NCBI GenBank assembly: GCA_029298735.1
Contig: JANSLP010000392.1
Location: 1-27,734, forward strand
Source of the DNA: Ophiostoma sp. CBS 140.51
Lineage: Eukaryota; Ascomycota; Sordariomycetes; Ophiostomatales; Ophiostomataceae
Length of the DNA stretch: 27,734 nucleotides
Direction of reading: 5' to 3'
Shown here: in pieces, positions 8,055-19,120 of the stretch
Numbering within the stretch: the first letter of the stretch is position 1
Layout: each line of letters begins with the position of its first letter
The notes under the pieces: model-generated
Database searches by the model: none
Told to the model about the DNA's origin: nothing
What the model saw: the letters and a program-made list of their open reading frames with translations, nothing else
Made by a program: the position numbers and the translations under genes

Positions 8055-10850
8055 ACAATACTTTCAAAGAATCAAAAGAAGGCACCACGGGTGGGAGTTC
8101 GTTACTTGGTGCCTGATGTGATTGTACCGTGAGGTGTTTCGACCTACTTTGCGAACTCACGAGAGCGAGTCTGCAAACATTGACGCATCAATTCGATACG
8201 ATGGCGACATCGCTAACAACGAGCACGTTACCAGGTTCGTTTTTTCACACCGTCGGAGTAGTCATATCAACTTTGACATTGAATTTGGAGGAGGATGAAA
8301 GACTGCAAGTGGACGTAAATACAACGCACTATTCTACGACGTATCGATCCAAAATAGCGCTGGGGTTACCACGGTACACCTGATGTGTCAAAATACAGAC
8401 TTACAGTAAGCGTTTCTTTGATCACTACCAACGCTGCGTGATACAGGACAGAGTTTAGTCAGCCAGAACGACAGAATTTTATACAAGCAATCTTGGTCGA
8501 TGCTTCCCTGTTAAATTTTGCCTCCGTGACTTCCTTTTATACGAGACGACGGAGACACTGTCTCCCATCCCAATGTGTTGAGCGCGTCTGACCTGATGGG
8601 CAGTTTCTCCACAAAATGTGGTGCGCCATAGACACTACACACACGAGATGGATTGATGATGACATTGTTGTCGAGAAATGAATGCGTCTCTGAGCATTTA
8701 TACCTATAACCTGATCATGCAAAACAGCCAGGCATCGTCTTTACCTCATATGAACCTCTACCCGATCTAGCATGTGTCAAGTGTGCACGTAGCAGCAGAT
8801 TTATGCTGCATTCTTGGCTTGCACACATCATATACTGGGCCAGAGACTTGGACCGGGTAATACCACAACATTTTCTTTACTATAGACTTGCTAGGATGGT
8901 TTGATCCTAGACTGAAGGTATACACCGAAATAAAAAAGCCAAGAACCAATGTTTTTGACAAATAGCATCATAAGGAGGGGTATGCTCCGATGAGGACGAC
9001 AGTGTCGAGCTTGCTACACGTGAGAAATCAGTTCCAAATCTCAATGTTTACCGTCCTATATTATCTAACCGACCAAACTCCTGATCCCGGCACGTCAAAT
9101 GGAAACTGGAGGTTTCAAAGGCCAAGGCAATCCTGGCAAACTGCCTAACAGAGGCATGGTTAGCAGAACCAAGAAACAGATGGCAGACTCGAGCGAGCCG
9201 TGATGTTTTGTTTCTTCCAATTTCCGGCTTTCTCGCCTTATCCGCCAACTATAGACAACATACTAAGCTTCAGTTTCGATGGCCGAAGTATTTACATGTC
9301 TGCAGCTTTGTTGTAACTCGACTTTCTCTCATAGCAAGATCCAAGGGAGTCGTATGAGTATACACCTGAGTCTGATGTGCGAGTTCTAGCCAATATCGAG
9401 TCGAATGTGTCCGATAAGTAGCCCAGTTTTCTACCGTCAGTCATATTGTGCCTGTCGTGTATCCATGTACAGTCTATGACGGACTGTCTCTCCACATCTG
9501 GAAACTGGAAGCATGCTCTCCAACTCAATATCAAATTGGCTGGTGTTGCAACATTCAGGTCTTTTTTTCTTGGATGCAACCTAGATGATACAGTTACCTT
9601 CCAGAATCACAATATCATCACACCAATGCATGCTCTCCAGTGTGTGTCAACTTCTTTTGGTGTCGGGCCACGTCTCACGTCTACACGCTACGCAACAAAC
9701 GGCTGTGTGATCTTGAGGCTTTGTAAAGACGAGTTTGATAGCCAAGTGAACTATGTTGCGTCTCCAGGAGGCGGGCAACAGTATTTTTCTCACCATTCTG
9801 ATCCCCGATGTTAGACCAGTACAGGACTTGTCGTTACATTCATGCCCAAGCAAAGGCGGTTCGTCGGGGTGGGATATAAGTTGTCACCTGTCATTTGCCT
9901 TCCAGTTATTCTTGCCCATAATCGTCAACGAATAACAACTGCTCGAAACCGTTAAAATCGTGCCAAGCTCCATTATCACATACCAAACCACATTATACGG
10001 CTGAAGTTATGCCCGCCTATAACGAGCAGACCAAACACCGGCTCTTATCAAAGTATGTTTTAATACTCGACATGTAGACCGATGCAGATACATCAGGCAC
10101 CTTCACGCATAAGTTATTCCTGTCGACCAAGACCAAGTCAATGCCTCGCGCCCCTACCTCTAGACCTCAACAATGTTGTGTAGAAACTGTGGGCCTTCTT
10201 TCAAGCTCTAAATTAAAAGACAACGAGCCTATAATATCACGACACGGATCAGTCTTCACTTCTGTAATGGGCACGTCCATACAACGGCTTTGACCTCTAC
10301 GCCAGCATCACCACACCCTGCAGAACTCATGGTGATGACACAGACAACACTGTTCCATTCTCCACACCTTATGACCGGAACAACAAAACAAGATGGGTCG
10401 TCTTTCTGTATATAGAGAAAAGATAACAGTTGCTTGAACCGTCATTTACGGAACGTTGAGCCAACAACCACTTCGTGACTCTGGCCGTTTATCACGCATA
10501 CTACCATTGGCAAGATCCTAACTGTTCTCAGCATGAGCCCATTTGCCTCTTTGATAGAATATACCTGATGGAACTGATGCCGAAGTTGTGAAAGTCTGTT
10601 GGAGCTTTGATCAGAATGCTGATGATGGCTGCCCAGACTAAGCACGACCCCGTTTCAGCTGAGGCGTACAATACTGCACAGAGATCGCAAAGCACGTATC
10701 GCTGAGAACAATACTTTTGAATTATATTTGCCGACACCAGCCCATAGTAAACCAAACAACACTTTGGACCAATAGTAGCATCCTGGCGTTTCCTAGATAA
10801 AGCAACCTTCGGCGTTCCTGGATAAGACTACGACCAACATCGAGGCTAAC
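8055..10850. other. 2.8 kb with no supportable gene
   Basis: Only short frames occur, on both strands. The longest (9446-9814, 122 codons) starts at a non-ATG codon and shows no motif. No RIP signature, tRNA boxes or long repeats were noticed. A 12-mer GCATGCTCTCCA occurs twice about 115 bp apart (near 9512 and 9627), probably by chance. Confidence 0.5.
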
Positions 10851-10917
10851 ATGTGCTCATTCCAAACACTGCCCGTTTATCATCATACGCAGACAAGAAT
10901 TAAGACGCTGCGCCAAA

Positions 10918-11407
10918 ATGTCTTCCTTCGGCTCATCTTCTTTGAACTGGGAGCTGGCAGGCTACATTGGTCCTACCTCGGCACCCTGCTTCCCGAAACC
11001 CTCGTTTCTTTAAACGTCGGAGTTGCATCTTGCCCACCTTTTCTATTCAATTTGACCTTTATAATATGTCTCCAAGGCGAAATAATTTGGATTGCACGAC
11101 TGTGTTGTATCTCCTAGTTTACGAAAAGGACAAGAAAATTCAACAGGCTACTTGTGGCACCGCCGCAGGCTTGTAACATGACAAACGGACTTACCTATTT
11201 GGTAAGACGCTGCGCTTTCGAAAGATACACTCACCAATTCCGCGCTGAAATTGTTTGTTTACTAACCCCTATTTTAGGACCATTTACAGCCTCGTACGTT
11301 AGGGCTGTATTCTATCTACTCGTCGTGCTAAAACTGGTTGACGATTGGACTATACCTTCGGACGACGAATGGCGAAGGAAAGAGAAAAAAAAAGAAAGAG
11401 CAATAAA
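10918..11407 (+). CDS. Possible small spliced gene with an intron at 11202-11277
   Basis: The region has an excellent fungal intron: donor GTAAGA at 11202, a perfect TACTAAC branch site near 11260 and acceptor TTTTAG ending at 11277, 76 nt in all. The phase-0 join reads ACNMTNGLTYL then DHLQPRTLGLYSIYSSC and stops about 54 nt into the second exon. AATAAA follows at 11402-11407. Upstream, an ATG at 10918 has an ideal context (GCCAAAATG) but its frame stops after about 31 codons, so another unseen intron or a frameshift would be needed. Start and internal structure are unresolved; this may be a noncoding or very small coding transcript. Confidence 0.25.
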
Positions 11408-11429
11408 CGTTTCTGTTCTCGTTTGTACC

Positions 11430-14400
11430 TATGGGCGTGTGCACTGCAGCTGCTCAGGGCTCCCGGTATTATGCGACTGTTATTGATATGCCAGTGAAAG
11501 CAAAGAATCACGGCTTTAGTTGGCATTACAGCTACCAGATTTACGGAGCATCTTGTGGAAGCAAGCTAATAATCAGACATCACGAGGCAAGGGCCTCTTC
11601 CGCCGTACAAATCAAACAAAGACAAGTGTCAGCATTTACCTCTTTTCCAGCACCAGGCCTACCGCCGGTCTTCCAGCCTGACTTCGTCCCGATGTGGCTA
11701 TGAGTGGGCACACTCGTCTTCCCTTTCTCCCCTCTCAGCCATCACGCCATCTTTTAGTAGGCCGCTTTTGCGGCATGAATTCCTGTCCAACGTTAGTCAC
11801 TTCATTACCTTACAACGTAAAGACCAGATGCCAGCACACAGTTGTCTTGGAGAGGAGAAGGAGGGATAGGACTGTGTACCTTGTTCGCCAATCCTCCTGG
11901 GTATGTTCTGGTACGATTTCGAAACAATACTGAGCAACGTTGTACAAAAATGATGAAAACCACCTGCAGTATTGCTCGTTTCCTTTATGCGCATGTTGGT
12001 TCAGGGTCGTTAAATACGAAAACAAAGCGAAAGATGATATGACAGAACTGAGATCCCGCAGAGAGATATTCAATCTACAGAGAGTTACTCGTCGTTCCAA
12101 ACGAATTCATCGTGTTGCTTCTTGTCAAAGAACCGGGTCAAGAATCTCTAGCCTCCATCGCGCAAAAGCATAAAATGGAAGTTGCATCTCACAAATCAAC
12201 CGCTGTGTCTTGAATGGCTGTTTGGACATACTATCAAAGATGCTCTCGTTTTGTACTAACATTATCAAAGCCACGAAGCTTCTGCGACAAATTCACTATA
12301 TGGCCCCCAAGGCTGCCCCCAAGGCTCGTCAAGATTCAAAGAGTCATGGTTGACAATACGCCAGACTCAATCTTTTGGTGAATATCATGCTTGAGGTTAT
12401 GTCATGGCTGTATTAGGCCGACCGCAGTAATAGCAGAGTTAGGAGCATCTAACAGGAAATGACACATACCCGTCTTATGTGAGAATTCACTCTGTCTTCC
12501 AGTGGTCAATTTGAAATTCTACAGTCCCAACAAATCAGTGAGCCCTCACGCACTGTCAGCCTCGTGGAGATGGTGAATATGATTTCTTACATGAAGTCCG
12601 GCACGAAAGAATGACACATGAAGATTTGCTGGGCCACTCAAAGAGTCTCACCAACTCGGGCTTTTTGTGGCCACGGGTGATCGATCTGATCCTGGCCAAG
12701 AAACAAAAAAAAATCATCACCGCGTTACGAGATGGACGTTATGTGACCAAGAGATACTCATGAAGGTCATGATAAAGTGACCTTAAAGTCACTTCGATAG
12801 ACGTGCAGAGGCGTTCTAATCCATACCAACAACAAAACCATTTGGTCAATCAAGACGATTGTATAGCCATGTCTCTCTGCGAATCAGCATTGAACACAAT
12901 AACTCCAGAAAATGCCCAAACCACGTCAACGTATCAGAGTAGGATACTTCTGGCGTAATTTTTAAAAATATCTCGTCAGTTGCGACAATGGCATACTTAC
13001 CATCTACAACAAACTGTGCACATGCCAGTGTGTCTAAATTTTGAGAGTACTTGGCGATGAACGCTGTACGGATGAGAGCATATTCTCCAAATGCCATGCT
13101 GAGCACAAAAGCCTCGACCAGAGCACGTCACGAGTTTTTCAATTTATATAAAGGACAGGCTGAAACGGAACTGTGCCTGAGAACCACACGTGCTCTGACA
13201 GCTACACTTGATTTTAATGTGCCCTACATTTAACACAACAACGTTCACCTCTGTTGATTGTCAGCTTGCAGTATATCATACCCCCCGAATAGAACGCAGA
13301 GTCCGCCGCTGTGATATGAGTTCTACGCGATATAGCCAATATGTTGTTGAAAATAGACCCACGATATTATTATGTCGCGTCACTCGCAAGCACAGCCGCA
13401 ACAATGTGCCGGTGCAGCTCTACATACACACGAGGGAAGGCGATATAACAGCTACTTAGGTCGCCAAGTTATATTTTAAAACCTTTGGCCACTCTAATTT
13501 GTCGAAGACATACGCCGCGATCCCTTCCTTTATAAAAGTAGAAGAGGCTGATGATTGTGGAAATAAAAATCGGCATCCGAGCAATCATATGTGCACCACC
13601 ATTACAATAAGACGTCTTCACGGGAAGTGACCGTAAGCTCACCCACACATCTCCACGGCCATATACAACAGCCTCAACGACATGCAACATTTGACTGGCT
13701 GGCCTTATAATCGTCGTAGAGGTCGTGGCACTCGGAATGCTGCTTCAAATAGTAAAAAAAAACAATTCATATACAGGCCGTTGTCGTCGCGGCATCTGCT
13801 CGGCACGAACTGGATACACTTGGCCGTAGTGACTTCTTCGTCGGCGGTGACACAGTCCGCAATAACATTGAGGATGAGATATCCAAGCTATCAAAACGAC
13901 AGCTGTGGTCAACATATAGGGGTACTACTCGCATCCTCCGATAAATCACACACTTTCACCAGTGGGAAACACTTTATGCACCGAGACTCACAATAGCACG
14001 ATCAAGTGCCCCCAGGCAACTTCGTCGTGGTACAGGAACTCAAATTGAGAATGTGTTTGTTCTTGGTTTCACTAAGCTCTACGACAGCAAAGGATACGGA
14101 CTAAGAATGAAAGGAACCAGAAACATGTGACTGTCGTCCTTCTAGCATGTTCGCCTCTGTGCGTTTGTCACAGATTCCACCAACGCCTGCCTGCTCGCTG
14201 CCGCTGATTTATCGCCACCTTGCACGTCTATAAATATGTGCAGCGACGCAGTCTTCAACAGTTCGTCTGTTTACACGGTCAAAACGTTAGTCATCTTGAT
14301 CTGGTCATGGCCGTGTAAGCGTGGTGAAACGACTCGTCAAGACCAGAGATTCTGTGAAACGTTCTAGACCATAATAACGCATTTGCGGTCTACTTCCATT

Positions 14401-15170
14401 GCTCACGATATCATATCTGAGCGAACCTCTACACTTTTCAGAAACTTGACTCATGGGAGGCTTCACCACAGTTTGGGTCACGCACCTGCTATCGTCCCCC
14501 GCAAGTTTAATAAAGGCCTACAGTGGGCAGCATCTGCTCGATAGTAAGGTCAAGAGAAAACATTGCCTAGGAACATACCAAAAGTGGCCAATTAAGCAAA
14601 AAGCGCAAAATGCAGGAAGTCAGAGTGGGCTGGGAAGCATTTAACAACAAGCCCAGGGTTCCGAGCCTATGGACTGCACTAAACTGTATAAGGTATGGCC
14701 TTTATATGAAGGTATTATTAGCAGCTAAGGTATGTTTACCATATAAAGTCTTTTATCACGAGGGAAGAAACACCCGCATCTCAGATGGCTACCAAGCAAA
14801 AGAATGTTGGCAGCCACCAACATATTCCGCACATGTGATGAGAAGATCAGCTTTTACGACGACGAGGAACTATGGCAAGAAAGAATGTGAACTCCATGGC
14901 ATGGATTCCACTGCAGACAATCCCTAAAAAGACGCGCTGTCTCATGCAGTCAACCAGTCGCTCACCCATGTCGTCAGCGACTTGACTCACTTTTCACGAA
15001 TAAGGTGGTCTGTGAGGATAGACGGGTATAGTCGGCCGTACATAAAAAAACAGTGGCAAATTTTGTCTCGAGAAACACGCTGTAAGTATCTCGGCCGAAA
15101 AAAGAAAAACGTTAGCCGTGTGCAATTTTCAACTTTAAGTACCATGCAAGAGTCCCGAGCGGAATGAACC
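11430..15170. other. 3.7 kb with no supportable gene
   Basis: Short overlapping frames only, at the length expected by chance. Two small items stand out. One is a perfect 12-bp tandem GCCCCCAAGGCT at 12303-12326. The other is the ATG at 12300 that turns this repeat into MAPKAAPKARQDSKSHG before a TGA at 12351. The ATG at 14610 has a good context and opens 105 codons, but the product has no recognisable feature. Confidence 0.5.
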
Positions 15171-15272
15171 ACGCACCAGCCAAAAGCTACATTTTAAAAA
15201 AAAGAATTCGAGGAACAGTTGATGCAACATAAAGTACAAGGTGAGAAAAAAGTGTCTGTTCAGAAATGGACG

Positions 15273-15289
15273 AAAAAAATAAAAATAAA
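15273..15289 (-). terminator. RNA polymerase III T-run terminator of tRNA-Glu
   Basis: On the minus strand the sequence just after the tRNA 3' end reads TTTATTTTTATTTTTTT. Runs of five and seven T two bases beyond the mature 3' end are a standard Pol III stop. Confidence 0.8.
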
Positions 15290-15290
15290 C

Positions 15291-15361
15291 TCCGATACGG
15301 GGAATCGAACCCCGAGCTCGACGGTGAAAACGTCAGATGTTAACCATTACACCATATCGGA
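15291..15361 (-). tRNA. tRNA-Glu (anticodon TTC)
   Basis: The minus-strand 71-nt sequence folds into a full cloverleaf. Acceptor TCCGATA pairs with TATCGGA, D stem GTGT with ACAT, anticodon stem TGACG with CGTCG (one G-U), and T stem CGGGG with CCCCG around loop TTCGATT. The anticodon loop TTTTCAC gives anticodon TTC, which decodes GAA/GAG. The A box (TGGTGTAATGG) and B box (GGTTCGATTCC) are both intact. No intron and no encoded CCA are present, as expected for a eukaryotic nuclear gene. It is the only RNA gene recognised in the window and appears functional. Confidence 0.96.
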
Positions 15362-15419
15362 TGTCGGACTTAGGCGCAGGAACGAGACTAAAGCGGCGCT
15401 CGGAGGACACAAGTAGCCG

Positions 15420-17060
15420 GTGTACGGCATCATCGAAATGCAACAGACATATCTTATCTTCTTTTCGATGAATTTATTTCATACATATACTTTTACATTT
15501 TGGGCCATTTTCGAGTGGCGTCAGTGACATTTGGTCAAAAAGACCCCTGTTTTCGGGCCGCCGGTGGCGCTAATACCGTGATCGGCCACTGCCGCCGCGG
15601 CCCGTAACACTAGACGACGTTGTTTCAGTGAGCCATAACGATTCCGCTTCAAGTTTACGAGAACGAGGCGTCATCAACACTCGACACTCCACTAACAAAC
15701 ACTACACTCATCAAAAGTTTCATAGATCACATGAGGTGAAACATTTTACTGCGTGTCGGTACTACTTGGAGCCCATTCTCGCTCGGGACATACATACAGC
15801 CAAAGCGAGTGGCCATTGATGACTCAACGAGCACAGATCGAAAAAGTCATTGACGGACTACAGAACAACTACCAGTCTACCATGACACATCAATATAATA
15901 CTTACACAATAACACGGACCACGATATCATTAGAATACTTACACAATAGCACGGAACGCGAAGTCTTTGTGGCGTTATGCGTGACGTCTATGGGATACAG
16001 GGCACATCAAACTACCCTGGACTGTTAACTACTGGCTCAGTGACGGCTGTCCATTTTTCTTCTTTTATTACATCTCTCGGAGCAAAAGTAACCTTAAAGA
16101 AAAGTCGATGCCGGGCCAAATGTCGAAACAAGTTTACTACCAGGCAGTCAGCTGTAGAGTGGGTGAATAAAAACGAACGGCCGTGAACGCACCTCAAATA
16201 GTGGAGGACGAAACAAGTTTTCAATTAAAGAATATTGCGGCAGAAATTGGACTACAAAAAGATGTCCGAATGCTGTTATCTTTTCTGTTAACTACCACTT
16301 CTACGGACCACGGAGGCACGGCTTGTATTGTTAGGACACTCGGATACTACGATGGGTGGTTTAAAGGGAGCCGAGCCTATGTTCAGCTCTTCTCTAACCA
16401 CTCTCCATAAAGTTTTTCTTTTTATACCTACGTCGACAGGTGGTGAGCAATATTATAACTCTCGCCACTACAGTTGAAACCACAGACAGGGGCTACATTT
16501 CCACAGAAAAATTCTGCTAGTCTCATCTTCTGCTCTTTTTGTGTCCTCGCAACGGGAAACCAATCATCAATTCAGCATCATAAAAACGTCACAGTCATGT
16601 CTCTGGGAGTTTTATCGCGGATTGCAGAGTTGCCATTGACTCCTTTCTGGAACTTCGAAAATCGACCTGTGGTTGATTTCCCAATACACACTGCGATATT
16701 GCTAAGCTGTCCACTCCCGCAGCCATGCATATGACTGTACCTTTCTTCGATACTTCAGGTATGCACACAGCAAGCACGCTGACAAAACGAAGGCCGGGAG
16801 CCATACTTAAAGATGGCTTTCGGATTATGAGCTTACAGAGATAGCTGAAACATGTTGCAATACCAGTCCCAGCTTGGTAACTCAACGATACTGGAGGAAA
16901 CGTGATCGTGACAATGCCTCAAACCATGTCTGACGAGCTAGACACATGTTCTGTCTGCTTCGAAGACAAACTTACGACGACCGTCAAATCAGTCAGCCAT
17001 AACACCCGTTTTCGTGACGGGTTAATAAAACTCTGCAAACAAAACGGAATAGGTGCATCC
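15420..17060. other. 1.6 kb with no supportable gene
   Basis: Upstream of the tRNA gene and up to the RIP-affected gene only short frames occur (for example 16183-16410 and 16474-16734), without motifs or splice sites. A GC-rich patch lies near 15555-15605. Confidence 0.5.
15897..15955. repeat. Pair of 22-bp direct repeats
   Basis: AATACTTACACAATAACACG plus GA at 15897-15918 recurs at 15934-15955 with one mismatch (AATAG for AATAA). The spacing is 37 bp start to start. It is a local duplication with no visible function. Confidence 0.85.
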
Positions 17061-17224
17061 TTACGGGAACATGAGCTTCGTCCCTTTGGCCAACTGGGCA
17101 AGGTTCGAAGGATCCTTCACTCCGCGACGGTACATCGTGTGTGGGGCATTCATTATGTCCCTCGACACATCTTCTCTGAATATTAGTAGGTGTGTTAGGA
17201 GAAGAGACCTTGCAAAATTGTCCC

Positions 17225-17830
17225 GAGTACCTTCCATATCGCCAATAACATCGCCGATAATATTACCGATAATATTACCGAAATAGTTACTCGATTAATT
17301 ATACGACGACGATAACGACGATAATGATAATATCGAGTTCGTACGATACGCCGCTTTTAACGAAGACGACTTTAACGTAACGGCGGCGGTAAAGGCTATA
17401 CGCCGCGTAACTTATATATATATCGTCTTTTATTCTCTCGTATTATATCGACGAAAACGAATTAATCTCCCTTTCCTTTCTAAACGTACGAGGGACCGCG
17501 TATCCCGCCCGTTTACTCACAGGTTACCGAAGGGCGAGTTAGCCCCGAGTTCCTCGTCCTTTAAGTCGCCTATTTTAACGTTCTCCGCCCGTACGTCTAT
17601 AACCAGCTATAACGCGACGCCCTCCTTCTCTCCGGCCGCGACGTCCTTATCGTACAAGGGTCTATAAATCTTAGGTAAATCTTCTCCCAGCGCCCGTCGT
17701 ACGTTAACGCCCTATTAATCGCCCGCACCGGCCAAGTATCGTAGTACGATACTTATAATAAGTATAAGCGATAAACCCTATAGCGCGACGGCTACGCCTA
17801 CTTATTCCCTTATTATATCGCGGACCCAAA
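17225..17830. other. RIP island (CpA/TpG almost absent, TpA rich)
   Basis: Between about 17281 and 17820 I count roughly nine CA plus TG dinucleotides in 540 bp, where about 67 would be expected in random sequence. TA and CG remain abundant. Loss of CpA and its complement TpG to TpA is the classic product of repeat-induced point mutation. The edges are sharp: normal CA/TG content returns within a few tens of bases on both sides. RIP acts on duplicated sequence during the sexual cycle, so a second copy existed at some time. Confidence 0.75.
17244..17279. repeat. 12-bp tandem repeat (GATAATATTACC)
   Basis: Two perfect GATAATATTACC units at 17256-17279 are preceded by a diverged unit (AATAACATCGCC). 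On the minus strand they encode Gly-Asn/Asp-Ile/Val-Ile repeats. The differences between units are mostly C/T and G/A, as RIP would leave. Confidence 0.75.
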
Positions 17831-17843
17831 CAGAAACGAGCAT

Positions 17844-18498
17844 TGTCAGAGTGCGCTACAGATACGGAGCTATATCAACTGCTTCAAGGTTTTCTATCTA
17901 GTGGAGATTATTAGCCACCTGCCCGAGAGCTACATGCTCATGCTCGCACGCGAGACATTGGCCGGGCGTAGCACGCCGGTCGCTCCGGCGAGCGAAGAGC
18001 TGGCAGGGGGGCTGGCTGGTGGAGAGGACATGGCTTGCACAAGCGCTAGCACAAGGCCGGTCGAGGGCGGCGAGTCGTCGACACTGGAAGATCACGAAGC
18101 AGACGTACTTTGCGGATGCGCTGACGTCGACTGTGTTGACCCGTGTAGACAGACTATCAAATTTCGTCCACTATGTCTGCCATATGACAACTTTGAGCAC
18201 ATATGCGATTTTTAGTCGCCTTATCGAAAAAGCTCCTTTTGTTAATACGCCTCAGTTCTCTGCTCTTATACGTAGGCCTAGAGTTACCAGCTGCAATCTT
18301 AGTGAGAAACCAGCCAGCATCATGACACAGCGCTCCGCGATACATCTCCTCACTCAGCATGTGCACCAGTATCCCGCCAAAACGATTTTTGTGTTATACC
18401 CGCCGAAACCCCTTGTTTCCTCTCTTATAAAAAACATCGTCAGAAAATCTGATGTTAATCGACGCGTTTTACGTATGCGTACGGCATTTTGAAGATGA
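17844..18498 (+). other. Coding-like stretch without an assignable gene
   Basis: Two plus frames overlap here (to 18215 and 18019-18492). The second reads SRRHWKITKQTYFADALTST and later SEKPASIMTQRSAIHLLTQH, with no family recognised. GC content and CA/TG content are normal again after the RIP island. It is not known whether these frames belong to a decayed gene. Confidence 0.25.
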
Positions 18499-18987
18499 TT
18501 GCTATTTGCGCTTTTTGGTGATGCTTTTACAAAAGAGTGGGCGGAAATTGGTGGGGTGACTTACCCCAAACGAGGCTCTGTTGTGGCGGAACGGGAGGGC
18601 CGCCGAAAGCACACAACTCCTGCCCTGGCTAAAGAAGCAGTCGCAGAGCAAATCTTGCAAGAAGTCTTTCAAAATCAACGCTGCTTTCACTATTGGTCTG
18701 TGGATGGGCTGGTAAAAACTTGGATCTATATCGACGTCGTGGTCAATACTTTATTCTTGTTAGATCCCGCCCCTAATACAGGGGTATATTCCGTAAGTCA
18801 TCGATGCACCGTACCGGAGAACTACCCCATACTCTGGGCGGCCTCAGAGTGCCTTGGGGGTGGCTTGCGAAGTCTCTTGTCGCAGAACATGCAATATGCC
18901 CGGATCGAAGGCCAGGCTGAGCTGGTGGCGGTGCTGAGTGGGCAGCCTGGGGAGCAACAAAGTCGGCAAGGCATCAATTTCGTATGA
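18499..18987 (+). CDS. Hypothetical open frame, 162 codons, no ATG start
   Basis: The frame opens directly after a TGA at 18496 and has no ATG near its start, so it would need an upstream exon. The translation has a helical region (ALAKEAVAEQILQEVFQNQR) and a hydrophobic stretch (KTWIYIDVVVNTLFLLDP). A GTAAGT at 18792 inside the frame could be a donor, in which case the 3' part would be intronic. It ends 134 bp before the nuclease-like gene on the same strand. No family is recognised, and it may be a relic or chance. Confidence 0.25.
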   Translation: MLFALFGDAFTKEWAEIGGVTYPKRGSVVAEREGRRKHTTPALAKEAVAEQILQEVFQNQRCFHYWSVDGLVKTWIYIDVVVNTLFLLDPAPNTGVYSVSHRCTVPENYPILWAASECLGGGLRSLLSQNMQYARIEGQAELVAVLSGQPGEQQSRQGINFV

Positions 18988-18994
18988 AATTTAT

Positions 18995-19120
18995 TATAAA
19001 GAGCACTTCACTGAACACGCAATGCCATGACAGCCATAGCTGAATATATACCCTTTAAATTGGCTCTTTCTCTCCAGGTCCAAGTTTTCGATCAGCCAAC
19101 ATTCGGCGACAAAATGAGTC
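18995..19120 (+). promoter_or_regulatory. Probable core promoter and leader of the nuclease-like gene
   Basis: TATAAA at 18995-19000 lies 121 bp upstream of the ATG at 19121. A pyrimidine tract (CTCTTTCTCTCC) sits at about 19065-19077. An upstream out-of-frame ATG at 19114 overlaps the main start and opens a 32-codon frame, which could reduce initiation at 19121. The functional reading is inference. Confidence 0.4.

Larger units (their letters stand above)
17061..17843 (-). pseudogene. RIP-inactivated gene, about 260 codons, with an N-terminal membrane segment
   Basis: On the minus strand one frame extends from an ATG at 17843 (context GACAATG) to a TAA at 17063-17061 with no frameshift. Nine internal stops interrupt it (five TAA, three TAG, one TGA), all inside the RIP block. 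Eight are one C-to-T change from CAA or CAG. The 55 or so codons outside the block (from IGDMEGTRDNFARS to QLAKGTKLMFP) have none. Near residues 23-38 there is a hydrophobic segment (GLSLILIISIVLRYLAGAG), then a soluble region containing RRALGEDLPKIYRPLYDKDV and LKDEELGANSPFGN. A Gly-Asn/Asp-Ile-Ile repeat encoded by a 12-bp tandem precedes the C-terminal part. The layout suggests a single-pass membrane protein; the family is not recognised. Part of the sequence shown is post-mutation, so missense changes limit recognition. Confidence 0.5.

Noticed and set aside
14610..14927. 105-codon ATG frame with good start context
   Set aside because: Length is at chance level, composition is unremarkable, and there is no promoter, intron or motif support.
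15291..15361. Element insertion at the tRNA gene
   Set aside because: No duplicated tRNA 3' end, integrase or long terminal repeat was found on either side.
15897..15955. Possible CRISPR-like or attachment-site repeats
   Set aside because: Only two copies, no array, and the context is eukaryotic.
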